The notes under the pieces are model-generated. The model was not told where the DNA came from. It saw only the letters and a list, made by a program, of their open reading frames with translations, and searched no databases. The position numbers were made by a program, and so were the translations under genes. A stretch of DNA of 64,000 bases from Papiliotrema nemorosa (taxonomy: Eukaryota; Basidiomycota; Tremellomycetes; Tremellales; Rhynchogastremaceae). Below, piece after piece: positions 47,612 through 58,964 of the stretch. The number at the start of each line of letters is the position of its first letter. Positions within the stretch are counted from its first letter, which is position 1. Location: positions 744,001 through 808,000 of the forward strand of contig JASKOT010000002.1 in assembly GCA_032158125.1 (NCBI GenBank), read 5' to 3'.

Positions 47612-49184
47612 GGTGGAGGGAATGGAATATTACTTTCAAAGAGGAGGGTGACCAGTGAGAACTGGCAAGGTGAGTGTTACCTCTGAAGAGTTCGAGTTGG
47701 AAGATGAAAAACAAAAATCCAAGAGTCGAGGTGAGGAAGGGGAGGGTGGGTGGTGAGAAGGGTGAGTTTTGGTAGGCGGTAGTTGTCATCTAGCTGGAAT
47801 CTGATAGGCTGAACGCACAATGCCGACCACCCCCGTCTAAAGCCTATGCGGTATCACTCGACACGTCATGCATTTCACCGCTGTTGACTCACCCGGTTGT
47901 CTCAAACCCGAATAGCCGATACATCTCCACTATAGCGCAAACAAAGAGGGGCGAGCATCAAGATGCGTCTCTGATAGTTGCACTCCTCGACACTTTGCAC
48001 CTCAACATTCGATGAAGTAGTGAGGATATTTCCGAGCGGTCTGGAGGCGAGATGGCAGAGGACAAGCTCGACTCAGGGTGGGCAGGAGGGTTGGTCCCTG
48101 TTTCGTCTCATCACACCACTGACCTCACTGACCTCACTGATGAGGCTCGAGCGTCACAAAGGATACAACCAAGTCTCGTACGATGCACACTGCCGAGAAG
48201 AGATCTCTACAAGAGTGATTTATACGCTCGGCAACGTCGCTGGTGACAGGCACTGCACCGCCTATCGGGGAATACTACAGTAATCGATCACTCGCTCCCT
48301 CTGTTCCTAGCTTTGCTGATGGTGAATCCATTCGATCAAGTGGGCGAGGTGTGGTGATGGTGATGGTCACAAGACGAGGTCACATCTGACCCCGATCTAC
48401 CGGCGGTATCTGGGGTGACCATCAATGCACACACACAGAGGACCTCGCGACCGTCCCTGACCAGAAGGTGTCACTCACCACCTTGAGTCTAATCATTCTT
48501 CTTGATCTCGACTCTTCACAGACAGCTCTAGGCGTACACGCCGATCATGATCCGCCATGTCACCCCGATAGTGAGCTGCATAGCTCGCCCTCGGGCCCAC
48601 TCGCACTGTCGATGACACCCACATCACCTCGTGTCTACCCGTGTATCCGCCTCCCTCCCCTGTCTCGACAACTTATAAGTCCCCTAACCTTGGATAGTAG
48701 TCCTTCTCACTAGTCATCACTCGTCACCCCTCATCTCACCCCAGCCTCTCATCGATATCGACTCTCACCACTCTTCACACCGATCGTTGATTCGATCGCC
48801 CCTCTTCGACCTTTGGCTTTCCGTGAAAACGCTCTATCCACTGTAATTTCACTTTCAGTCCCTGTATCTCTGCTCGCCCCTTGCCTCGCTGTTTCGATCC
48901 GGATCGTTGTTCGCTTCACCTGTCATTGTTTGCTCCACCTGTCTTTCAGTCTCTGTAACGGTCGCCTTTCCTGTATCACACCCTGTTGCTTCAGAGGTAC
49001 CATCAAACTAATCACTTGTTGTTCTCCCCCTTGGCGCGTCTCATTTTGGCTCCCCGTAAGTCATTAAATATTCAGGTTCCCCCCTCTTTGCCCATTAGAT
49101 ATCCCCTCTTGCCTCGTGGTCCTCATGACAAATCAGGCAGTCATAGCATAACAAGCTGACAATTTTACAGACAACACAATCTCG
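47612..49184. promoter_or_regulatory. 1.57-kb divergent region (aconitase / HLH-like gene)
   Basis: The region lies between divergent starts at 47611 (minus) and 49185 (plus). From about 48480 onward it is strongly pyrimidine-rich (long CTC/TCT runs), which suggests a long 5' leader of the plus gene. A GTAAGT at 49056 and a TTTTACAG ending at 49170 could bound a leader intron. A short CTGACCTCA triplication lies at 48116-48142. Confidence 0.5.
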
Positions 49185-50724
49185 ATGTCTTCTTCAACAT
49201 CACCTTCTCCCTCTACCACACCACCCTTGCTCAAAAGCCATAACGACCTGAAGGATATCCCTTCACCTCCCCAGCATCACGACGATCACGACGGAGAAGG
49301 TTTTCACGACTCTTTCTCAAACTGTCAGTTTCCATCGTCTCCGGGAGGACATCTAATTAATCAAGCAGTCCTCGACCCAGTTGGCGGGCTAGAGTACTGC
49401 TCCTCCTCACCTCCGCCTTCTTCAGAGATGGAATACCCTACGCCCGACCTCCATCTCACGAGGCCCCAGACACCTCTCACGATGTTTGTACCCCGATTCC
49501 AGCCTTCGATGAACAATTTCACGTCACAAATAGCAGGTATGATATTCGGGAGGGTGCGATGTGTTGACTGTACATAGGTGACTACACCACGACGCACAAC
49601 TTTGCCATGAGCCCGGTAACTGATCGAGCTTTCCCTCTCATGCCAGACGGATCGTACCCTCCTAACCCGTGGTGGCACAGAGAGGCGCACGACACCTCGC
49701 ATCGACAGAGCCACTACCAGCCGTACCACGGAGGTATGTGGCAACTGCCCGACTGACCATTCCGGCTGACGAGATAGCCATTCCTCTCATGCATGCAACC
49801 CATCGTCCCATCTCTCCGCCATTCACCATGTCGCCGCCATCCGGTGGGTACCGATCTGTCCAGCTCGCAGAATCGCCCACAGACTCCATTTCGCCCGGTC
49901 TGGTCTCCCCTACTTCAGCATTAAGCGACTTTGACTCTGAGCTCTCGCCTGATTCCATGGGGTCTTTTCCGCTCCTCTCACTGGATGCATCGTTCTCGCC
50001 CGATGCAGGTCAAGACGCCTCTACGATCCATCCTCTCGGTCTCGCATTAGGTCTTGACACGTCATTGGCGACAGACACTCCTTTCGCCCCAGCCTCCGAC
50101 GAACCAAGGTCGGGGAAAGCGCTCAAGTCAACGACCACTCGAGCCAAAAAAGGCACCCGAAGCAAGAAGGGTCAAGCGAGAGACGATCAAGACATGACCG
50201 GCGACTCCACTTACGAAGCGTGGGTCTTGACTGGAGTCTGCAAAGCTGATAGTAGGTCTCCAAAGCCGAAACGTGCCCGAAAGCCCAAGGACACACCAGA
50301 AGGCAAAGCAGATCGGGTTGTCAAGGAGAAAGTAGGTCTTCCAGACTTAGAGTTGACCACAAATTCTGATATCCAGGGCCGAAGACGAGCCGCCAGCGAC
50401 GCGTTCGATATACTCCGCGGCGTCCTATCGAACCCCGGTAAAAGATTTATTCCCAAGACCGAAGCTCTTCATCTTGGTCAGTGCCTCTCTAACTTGTCTT
50501 GCTGATTCGTCAGCTGTCGGTCAGATCGCACAGCAGAAACACGAGATCCTTTCCCTGAAGAAACGACTTGATGACGCCAACCAAGAAATCTTGCGTAAAG
50601 ATAGGTGAGTCACGTTGAAATTGCCGTGGCTGATCTAAGACAACACGAATTGATGTTGGAGAATGCTTTTGGCAAACGACAAGCCGACCATCACAGCTCT
50701 CCCCCGAAAGCCTCACTCATCTAG
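49185..50724 (+). CDS. putative HLH-like nuclear regulator
   Basis: Model of 5 exons: join(49185..49536, 49578..49733, 49778..50476, 50514..50604, 50640..50724), 460 residues, phases close. The first ~300 residues are Ser/Pro/His-rich and disordered, typical of an activation region. Basic clusters follow (KKGTRSKKG, PKPKRARKPK). Residues about 360-430 look like a helix-loop-helix: RRRAASDAFDILRGVLSN, a Gly/Pro loop (PGKRF), then KTEALHLAVGQIAQQKHEIL running into a coiled coil (SLKKRLDDANQEILRKDR). Family membership is inferred from the pattern; it could instead be a coiled-coil scaffold. The last acceptor was chosen because it continues the coiled coil. Confidence 0.6.
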
Positions 50725-51554
50725 TCTATTTGACTTGAGCTTGCCTTTCGCGCTCTGTGAAAATCATCTGCTGCCCTTCGCCACTGAGGATTGCAACACC
50801 ATCTGAACGATACACGAAGATGACGATACACGATTTTAACGACACACGATCTGGAACGATACTTTACGACTCGGCACGTTTCTCGTTATTCTCCTGATGA
50901 TACTGTACGACACCTTAATCTCACTCAGCCTCCTCTTCCTTATTTGCTTCTCTGCTTATCCTATTTCGATCGTCCAAATTTGAACGACCTGAACATTCAT
51001 GTGTATCGACCACCCCTCTTCACGACGCGGCAAAGACACTCGACGCAACAGAGACAATGTCTCTATGACACTTCTTCTGTGCTGGATCACAGATTAGAAA
51101 CCGGAGGCACCGGTCAAGATGTTGTTGGAGTCTTGGCAAGTCCGTAGTCATTCCCTCTCATCATTACTAGCTTACTGTACAAATTTTCACTTGTGTAGAA
51201 CATACTTTATGATATGACGACTTGGCACTTGGCAAATCGAGCAAGCTGCAGGTAACAAGTCGGATCATCAAGGATCTGCCGCAGGTATTGAGGCATAGCC
51301 GTTGCGCAGTCGGTTTAAGTGACCTCTGGTGGATACATGTGGGTGTCGTTCTTCGGCGTTGGAGCAGTCATCAATCATCGAATCCTTGAGTGAGGGTCTA
51401 GACAAGTACTCAGATATATTATCGTATGCATGAAGGAGGCTACCGTACTCTTACCGCCTGACCGAATATCTTTATGATTTACTACCGTATTTCTCTCTAG
51501 GGATCCCATTCCCGTGCTACTACAATGCTCGTATCGTTAACTGCTAGCCGTTGC
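50725..51554. other. convergent 3' spacer
   Basis: These 830 bases lie between the stops of the HLH-like gene (plus) and NPC2 (minus). A cluster of ACGATACACGA-like short repeats occurs near 50810-50880. No gene is recognised. Confidence 0.45.
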
Positions 51555-52410
51555 TTACTTGCTTCCAGGTCGCCTGAGCTGACAATATCAGCGCGATTCA
51601 CGGACAAACGAATGACTGACGAAATCGACAAAGAGATCGAGACAAAGCAAGTCCTCGTCATCGTAGTTGTATCCTCGAACGGCCACCGAGAATTTGGCTG
51701 CGAGTCAACAAGGTCCTCATATAGGCTGGTCAGCTCACCTTTCGGGATCTCCTTGGGGAGTTCGACGGTTTGTGCGACTTTGTAGGTTCCGGGTTCAACG
51801 GGACATTGAACAGTGGCATTGGCATCCTTACTGTGCATTGTCAGCTCGTTCTGAGCCATAGATATACTTGGAAACTCACGCTTCCTCGCAGATATCAAAT
51901 GTCTTTTGAAGCAGCTTGATCAGTCCCAATTTTACCGTAACGTCGGCCGATGCGCCGTCCTATCATAAGCTCCCGTCTCGATTGCGATGTTCCACGCGTC
52001 ACCCACCTCGATCTTCTTCTGAACATCGGCTTCGACGGTGACGGTGAGGTTCTTTCCTGGTACTGGGGGATCGGGGCTGACTGATATGCTCTTGAGTTGA
52101 CTGGTGATCAGCGTTGGTCCAGTCAACTTAATCACACGTTCCATCCGCCGCCCCCTGCTCTAGGCCCTCGAGCAGATCCCCACGCACGGCTTGAGACATC
52201 TCGTGGAGTTTTGTGGACTTACACAACATCAGATGGGAGTCCGCAGTCTACATAGCTCCAAGAGTCCATAGTCCTCATCTCACCACCCTTTGTAGCCACC
52301 TGATCAGACGAAACGACCGAGTTGGCCCATTTCCAAGCGTCCCCAGCGACCGAGGCCGAAATGCAGGGTGCGACAGCGAGTAGGGGTAAGGCGAGAGCGG
52401 TGATCTTCAT
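51555..52410 (-). CDS. NPC2: NPC2-like sterol/lipid transfer protein (ML domain)
   Basis: Model of 6 exons: complement(join(51555..51578, 51621..51697, 51739..51830, 51880..51959, 52007..52100, 52223..52410)), 184 residues. A signal peptide (MKITALALPLLAVAPCISAS) precedes the ML domain: SYVDCGLPSDVV, VSPDPPVPGKNLTV, ASADVTVKLGLIKLLQKTFD, VQCPVEPGTYKV and ELPKEIPKAKFSV. Cysteines are positioned for the family's disulfides. Such proteins carry sterols or phospholipids in the vacuole lumen. The last exon is short (LRRPGSK); reading through the preceding intron would instead end VSHSFVRESR. Intron 1 is 122 bases. Confidence 0.9.
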
Positions 52411-52783
52411 CGTGCTGTATCTATGTGAAGCAGTGGAAGTGGAATGTACAGAGAGTGTATAGTGGTAGATTGTCGAGTCGCGATATCACTTCGTCATTAT
52501 CGAGGATGAGACCTGATCGCCCCGCGAGACCCCGGGACTTGCCGTAACCGGTATAATCGATGGGGGTTTATTTGCCACCCACCCCTCCTGCCACACTCAG
52601 ATCTCCTACACCGGGATTATGACAACCACATGGCGAGTGGCACCTTGAGGCGGCGATGACCGACTTCTCCCACTTCGACCTCTCCAAAAATCCTGCCAGA
52701 CTTGTGTCTCGAGCACCGTTAAAGTGGGTTCAAGTGGTAGGGAGCTCGACCATCGGCTAAACTCATCGACACACTCATACACC
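52411..52783. promoter_or_regulatory. divergent promoter region (NPC2 / CBF5)
   Basis: These 373 bases separate divergent start codons. No repeat or TATA box stands out. Confidence 0.5.
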
Positions 52784-54472
52784 ATGGCGTCCACATCGCT
52801 TTCTTCGGGTCAGATCAGCGAGCTGCAAGTCTCGGGTGACTACGCCATCAAGAGCGAGGCTGTTGCTCCTAAACTCGGTGCGTCTGAAGCACGAAATTTC
52901 GTATACCTCGAAGCTGACCCCTCAGACACTTCTCAATGGCCGTTGCTCCTCAAAAACTACGACAAGCTTCTCGTCCGATCATCCCACTTTACCCCTATCC
53001 CTTCCGTGAGCCTGCTTCTTTAGATCGCGACCAAATTCTAACCATACAGGGAATCAGCCCGTTGAAACGAGACCTCCAGACCTATGTCAAGTCAGGAGTG
53101 ATCAACCTTGACAAACCCTCCAATCCCTCTTCCCACGAAGTCGTCGCTTGGCTCAAACGGATCCTTCGAGTTGAGAAGACTGGTCACTCTGGAACTCTCG
53201 ACCCGAAAGTCACTGGATGCCTGATTGTGTGTATCGACCGAGCTACACGACTGGTCAAATCGCAACAAGGTGCAGGAAAAGAATACGTCTGTGTCGTCCG
53301 ATTCCACGACAAGCTGGCTGGAGGAGAACAAGCTCTCGCTAGGGCATTGGAGACTCTCACTGGAGCTCTGTTCCAGCGACCTCCGTTGATTTCCGCCGTC
53401 AAGAGGCAGTTGCGAGTGAGGACGATATACGAGAGCAAACTTGTCGAATACGACAATGAGAGGAATTTGGGTGTGTTCTGGGTATCTTGCGAAGCGGGAA
53501 CGTATATTCGAACACTTTGTGTCCACTTGGGTCTCTTGTTGGGTGTTGGTGCGCACATGCAGGAACTGCGACGGGTGAGGAGTGGTATCACCGGCGAAAA
53601 CGATGACATTGTCTCGATGCACGACGTTCTCGACGCTCAATGGTTATACGACAACACGAGGGATGGTGAGTTCCCTGGACATCTTTTGCGGGCTCAGTGC
53701 TAATGACAGAAACATACCTCCGAAGAGTCATCCGACCTTTGGAATCCCTCTTGACCAACTTTAAGCGAATCGTCGTCAAAGATTCCGCTGTCAATGCCGT
53801 TTGTTACGGTGCCAAACTCATGATTCCCGGTCTGTTACGATACGAAGCCGACATTGAAGTCCACGAAGAGGTCGTGTTGATGACTACCAAGGGAGAAGCC
53901 ATCGCCATCGGAATCGCCATGATGTCCACCGTCGACCTCGCCTCGTGTGATCACGGTGTCGTCGCTAAAATCAAGCGATGTATCATGAACCGAGACCTGT
54001 ACCCACGACGATGGGGGTTGGGACCTAAAGCTCAGGAGAAGAAGAAGATGATCAAAAAGGGAGAGTTGGACAAATATGGAAAGGCCATCGATGGTGTCAC
54101 ACCAAGCGAATGGAAGAAGGACTATGTCGATTACAATGCTGCCGAGGGAGCAGAGGGAGGATTGGTTCCCACACAGCCGGCAAGCGGTATGGACGTCGAC
54201 GCAAAGCCGACCGCGAGTATAACGGAGATTCCAGAGGAGGGCGAGAAGAAGAGGAAGAGGACAAGTGAGGCTGCCGAGGCGGCGCCCGTCGAGGTCGAGG
54301 GTGAAAAGAAGGTGAGCCACACCTCAAGCCGTCTGTGGATGCTCGCTGACAGTGACAGAAGAAGAAGAAGGTCAAGACGGAGGATGGCGTCGAGCGAGAG
54401 GAGACGGCAGAAGAGCGGGCTGCTCGAAAAGCAGAGAAAAAGGCAAAGAAGGAGGCCAAGGCGGCTGCCTAG
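52784..54472 (+). CDS. CBF5: H/ACA snoRNP pseudouridine synthase Cbf5 (dyskerin)
   Basis: Model: join(52784..53005, 53050..53665, 53710..54311, 54359..54472), 517 residues. The TruB catalytic motif [14 protein letters not shown] places the catalytic Asp near residue 125. Next come [31 protein letters not shown] and [12 protein letters not shown]. The PUA domain follows ([31 protein letters not shown]). The C-terminus is the expected Lys/Glu-rich KKE/D tail ([19 protein letters not shown]). Guided by H/ACA RNAs in the nucleolus, Cbf5 pseudouridylates rRNA and is needed for ribosome synthesis. The final exon is essentially all tail. Confidence 0.97.
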
Positions 54473-54593
54473 ATTCTTACTAGACGACAGTGGTGTATCT
54501 TTTGACAGGGGTTACTTTGTGTTTGTAATGCATCTTTCACGTTCAAAACTATGCGTGATCACTATTGAAAGCCGTGGATCTCAAGAAGTATTC

Positions 54594-56299
54594 CTAGTCG
54601 ACCTTGAGCGAGGCGTCAACCTGGGCAAACGATTCAAAGTATGTCCGGAACAGATCAATGTAGTGCCTCACATCCGCTGAGCCGGCCGTCTCCCTGATAG
54701 AGTGCATGGCAAGTTGAGCGAGACCAATGTCCACGGTGCGGACATGGGTCGAGAGGTGTGGTCCGACCGTCGAGCCGCATGACTGAATGTAAGCTGGTGT
54801 GTATACAACGTCGTCGTAAGTTCTCACCGAATCATTCCTAATCTCAAACTCTTGCACTGGCACGCCGGCCTTTTTCGCTACATGTCGGAGCAAAAAGGTC
54901 GTCTGAGCATTGGAAGTGTATCGCTGATTGGCATTAGTCTTGATGACCACTCCACCGTTGATGCGCGGCGCATGGTCAGGCTCGTATCGCTCGGCGTAGT
55001 TGGGGTTGATCTGCTATCAGCCATGTCAATCGCGATAAACGCACCGCATGACCCATATCAGCGGAGATGAGGAAACTGTTGGATAGGAGCTGATGATACG
55101 CCGTGTGTTTCTTGTAGTCCGGCAATGATGCTATCCTCTCCACGAAAGCCGGCAATAGGTTGGATTCAGCACCATGATGCGACACGCTACCGACCTAGAG
55201 TCAGCGTCTTTCCCTCGCCAAGACTCACCTCCTCGTTGTCAAAGAGGATGACACAGTGGATATTGTTCTCATCGCGTGCTCGGTCCTTCTCGGACGCCTC
55301 GCAGAGTCCTTCAATGGATGCAAAGCTGGCATGAGTTGGGGTGCGCACGATGAGAAGGGTAGCTTACCAAGTCATAAGATTGTCTATTCTCGGACTAAAG
55401 ACGAATTCGTTCGACAACCCACCAACCGTTGAAGGTTGGACATCGTATAGCGATCTACCATCAGCAAATGTCCCAAGGCTTCCAGACTTGCACTTACAGC
55501 TCGAAATCCTGGATATCGCCGATTTCACACCCCAACTCGTCGGCCAGAACAGCAAGTAACAATGGGTGATGTTTCTCCTTGACTCCCGCATCTTCCTCCT
55601 TCTTCCCCTTCTCCCCTGAGAAAGGTACAGGTGTGCCCGATCTCGACTTCTCGTCTCCAGGGGTAGCATTCAGCTGGTCAGCTACCAGACCGAGGATAGG
55701 TCTGTAATTGGTCTCCTTGTTGAACTTGAACGCCTCGTTCATCGTCCTGTCCAGGTGAATAGCCAAAGTTGGGATGCGCAATAACGGCCGGTCAATCTTG
55801 ACGAGCTTGGAAGCAAACTTTCCGTCCTTTTCCGCGATAATCACCCTCCCCGCAAGAGAGAGGTCCCGGTCAAACCATGAATGCCAGATGCCACCTCCAT
55901 AAAGTTCCACACCAAGCTGAAGGTATCCATCCTTCTGCTTCTTGGACACGGGGCGGACTTTGAGACAAGGGCTGTCGAGATGACCTACAGCAAAGCTGAT
56001 TGCGGTAGAAGAAGAAGGTTGAGAGGGTAGAGTGAATGCTACGATGGAAGATTGGTTTCGGGTGTAGAAGAACTTTCCGCCGGCAGTAAGGGCTGAAGGG
56101 TCGGTGATACGTTCCGAGATGGGCTTGAAGCCTGAGGAGACAAGTCGAGAGGTGATGTTGGATACAGCCTGGAAGGGAGTAGGAGAAGCAGTGACAAAGG
56201 AGCAGAATCTGGAGTGTTAGCAAGCGATTAAACAAAGCTGAGTGCTCCAGATGTCGCTCACTTGACTGCATCAATGGGAGGGCTGGGAGGGAGCTTCAT
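54594..56299 (-). CDS. APE4: aspartyl aminopeptidase (M18 family)
   Basis: Model of 7 exons: complement(join(54594..54782, 54828..55010, 55045..55194, 55229..55325, 55368..55454, 55498..56208, 56262..56299)), 484 residues. M18 signatures: [26 protein letters not shown] (zinc His/Asp), [45 protein letters not shown] (catalytic Glu and zinc ligand), [20 protein letters not shown], and [11 protein letters not shown]. It removes N-terminal Asp/Glu from peptides; yeast Ape4 also travels to the vacuole by the Cvt route. The insert around 245-275 (Ser/Gly/Lys-rich) is longer than in yeast. The start at MKLPPSPP is chosen; an in-frame ATG at 56455 would add a 52-residue basic leader. Two introns are just 34 bases. 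Confidence 0.94.
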
Positions 56300-56689
56300 C
56301 TTGCCAGCTAGCTTCCGGTCAGAAGGGTGGTGCTGCGCGCTCGAAGCTGGGATCTGCAGGATGAAGAAGCTTTTGCTCGAGAGCTGAGTCGAGCTTGGAC
56401 GAGGATGCACTGTATCCTTGGGAGCGACTTTGAGGGTTTGTGCTATAGTGGTCATGCAGAGCACATGGTGGAACCGAGCAGTTCGGCCATCCCCGATCTT
56501 TCCGGGGGCATTACAATCCCCCCATGGACAGTTTTGTAATCAGACCTCTTTTTTGTAATCTCTGGATTACAACGCGTCAAGATCCAAAAATCAAAATAAT
56601 CTCATGTCCCAGCTCGCAATCTGTGGTCTTCCTGTACATCGAACCGCGGGCAAGACTGGGAGCTCAAGACATCTAAGGACTCAGGCAAG
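56300..56689. promoter_or_regulatory. divergent promoter region (aminopeptidase / beta-helix gene)
   Basis: These 390 bases separate divergent starts. A near-palindrome CCCCCATGGACAG flanks 56517, and an AT-rich patch with TTGTAATC repeats lies at 56530-56570. Confidence 0.45.
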
Positions 56690-58814
56690 ATGCGTCTCCT
56701 ATATTTCATCGTCATCCTGCTGCCTGTGGCTGCCGCCGCAGCGAGCAAACCTCGAACTCCCCGTTGTCTCCAGTCAGGCAGTGAAGTCCAGATCAATGCC
56801 GCTTTGCAGAAAGGTGATCTTCAACCCGAGAGCGAAATTGAGGCGGAGAGCTGACGGTAACAGGAGGAAGAGGAGCTACAGTGGAACTATGTCCCGGCTC
56901 GACACATCGGCTGAAATCCCCAATTGTGTTCGACTCGCCAAGACAGACCTTGACTACCGAGGGAAACCCTACGGATAGGCAAAGGGCAATGATCATTGTC
57001 GAGGGCGAGGATCAGGCGGTCGCTATCAAGTCGGTCATGACATATCGTTCACAAGTGAGCTGATGTCAGGGCGGACTGTAGAGAGTGCAGCTGGGCTACT
57101 GTAAGGAGTCTGATTGTCGATGGCAATAGACCTCTCTTGTTGAGGATACCGAAAGGGGGAGGTCTGGTGGAGATGGGAAACAGCGAGGGCCAAACGGTCC
57201 AGGACTGCAGGCTATATGAGCCTAGGTGAGGCGTCCAGCTTTGTCTATCTGACGACCAGAGGATGGACGGCGCTGCATTTCCGAGAAGGCGACAACAAGC
57301 AATGCAGGAAAGCTCGAGTTGCGGATAATGACATTGTGAGCTCATCTCTTCATCACTGGACGGGCAGCTCATGGCCAGGGTCCATGTGGAGAAGAATGGG
57401 ATGATGAGTACGATGGATTACTGGAGTCTGAACCGGTCAACGGAAACCCCAGAGCAGACGGGATCAGTCTCGCCTGCCAAGACTCAGTCGTCGAGCGCAA
57501 TGTGAGTTGAACATCTGATGTTGCGATCAGCTCATGTGTCAGATCGTGACAGACGCTACAGACGGCGGCATCGTCCTCTTTGGGTCGGCCGGTTCTGAGG
57601 TTCGCCATAATCACATTTACTCTCGAGCTCGGGTCAATCTAGGTGGTATCAATCTGGTAGATTACGATCCATGGAAGGGTGACTACGAGTCTACGACAGT
57701 ACATCATAACACTATCCACGCTTTGGCCGGCTACCTTCGCGTCGGCATTGTCATTGGTCCGGCTTCCTGGTCAGACGATACCGATACTGTAGTCCATTCA
57801 GGGTCGGTCACTGACAATATTCTGGAAGGGACACGGTTTGGGTATGGAATCGTTGTCTCGTCCGCCGACAGGTTCACGGTCCTAAGGAATACAGTGGACG
57901 ATCGAGCGGTGTTCAGCGGGGTACCCGGAGTGAACTGCCCAACTGCTCCGCGAAACGGACCCCCGACGGCATTCTTGATCAATCGAGGGAGTGCAAAGGG
58001 GACGTTTCAGAATGATTTCGTCAATGGCGAGGTACAGCACAGTGAGCGGTCAAGTTCTTGAGAGTGGATCGGCAGACTCACATCTAGTCATTTGCATCAA
58101 CCCGCCAGACGAGGACGGGATAGCGTATTCGCCATGGAGATTACGCAATGCTCCAAATGCGATCCCTCCAGCAGCAGAAACTGAAGCCAGCGAGCCGGCC
58201 GAGGCAGTATCATTCGTAAGTGCCGTGTCTTTGCAGTTCAAGTCATATCTGACGATTCAGGATTCCCGTCTGGCCGAAGCGGTTGTCACCTATCAGATGA
58301 AACTCCTCAACGCAATGACGAACGTCAATGATAAGCTTGAAAAACACAATAATCCTAACGAGGGCGAAGAGGAGGACGAAGTGAAGCGAGACAAACCAAA
58401 CAAGGGCAAAACGGGGATTCAAGAGGTGGACGCGTTGTGGAAAGATTTGGATTTGGTGGATTCTGGGGAGAAGAGGCTGCAGCGGGAGATTGAGGCGGTC
58501 CAACGGGAGATGTTGGAGCTCACAAAGAAGTACAAGAGGGCTACAGTGGGTCTCTCGCTATACGCTGGGTCGCGCTGATGGTCCAGGACGAAAACAAGCC
58601 GATCTTGTCAGAAGTGTTCAATCATGTGGCGGATCTGAAAGCGGGATCTGTGAAAGCAGCCAAGGAGGAAGCCAAGCCCGTGACGGACTCGGATGATGAG
58701 GGTTTGGGCGTGACTGCGCTATTGTTGGGCTCTGGAGCCATCACGTTACTCGCAATCATGGTCATCAGGCGGTTTAGGTCGAGTCGGAGCTCAAAGAAGG
58801 GCAAAATGTTCTAG
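56690..58814 (+). CDS. secreted-topology beta-helix membrane protein
   Basis: Model of 9 exons: join(56690..56813, 56864..57029, 57070..57225, 57260..57335, 57379..57501, 57543..58041, 58088..58215, 58261..58545, 58587..58814), 594 residues, phases close. A signal peptide (MRLLYFIVILLPVAAAAAS) comes first. A parallel beta-helix region of the pectin-lyase-fold type follows to about residue 390: GATVELCPGSTHRL, VRSLIVDGNRPLLLRIPKGG, GWTALHFREGD, DGGIVLFGSAGSEVRHNHI and LGGINLVDYDPWKGDY. After a linker comes a charged coiled coil of ~95 residues, then a membrane segment (VTALLLGSGAITLLAIMVI) and a basic tail. The family is widespread but uncharacterised in basidiomycetes. A wall or glycan role is inference. 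Confidence 0.8.
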
Positions 58815-58964
58815 GTCTTCAGTGTCAAGATTTGGGGTTTTACACAGAATGTTGTAAATTAGCCATTAGATATCATCCCATAGACAGAACACCAAGCATC
58901 TCAAGAATCAAGTATAATCACCTTCAACCGAATCGCACTACGCTGGACAGTCAGTTTTCGCGAC

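Noticed and set aside
48116..48142. CTGACCTCA tandem copies
   Set aside because: The run is under 30 bases with three short units; it is probably simple sequence rather than a functional array.
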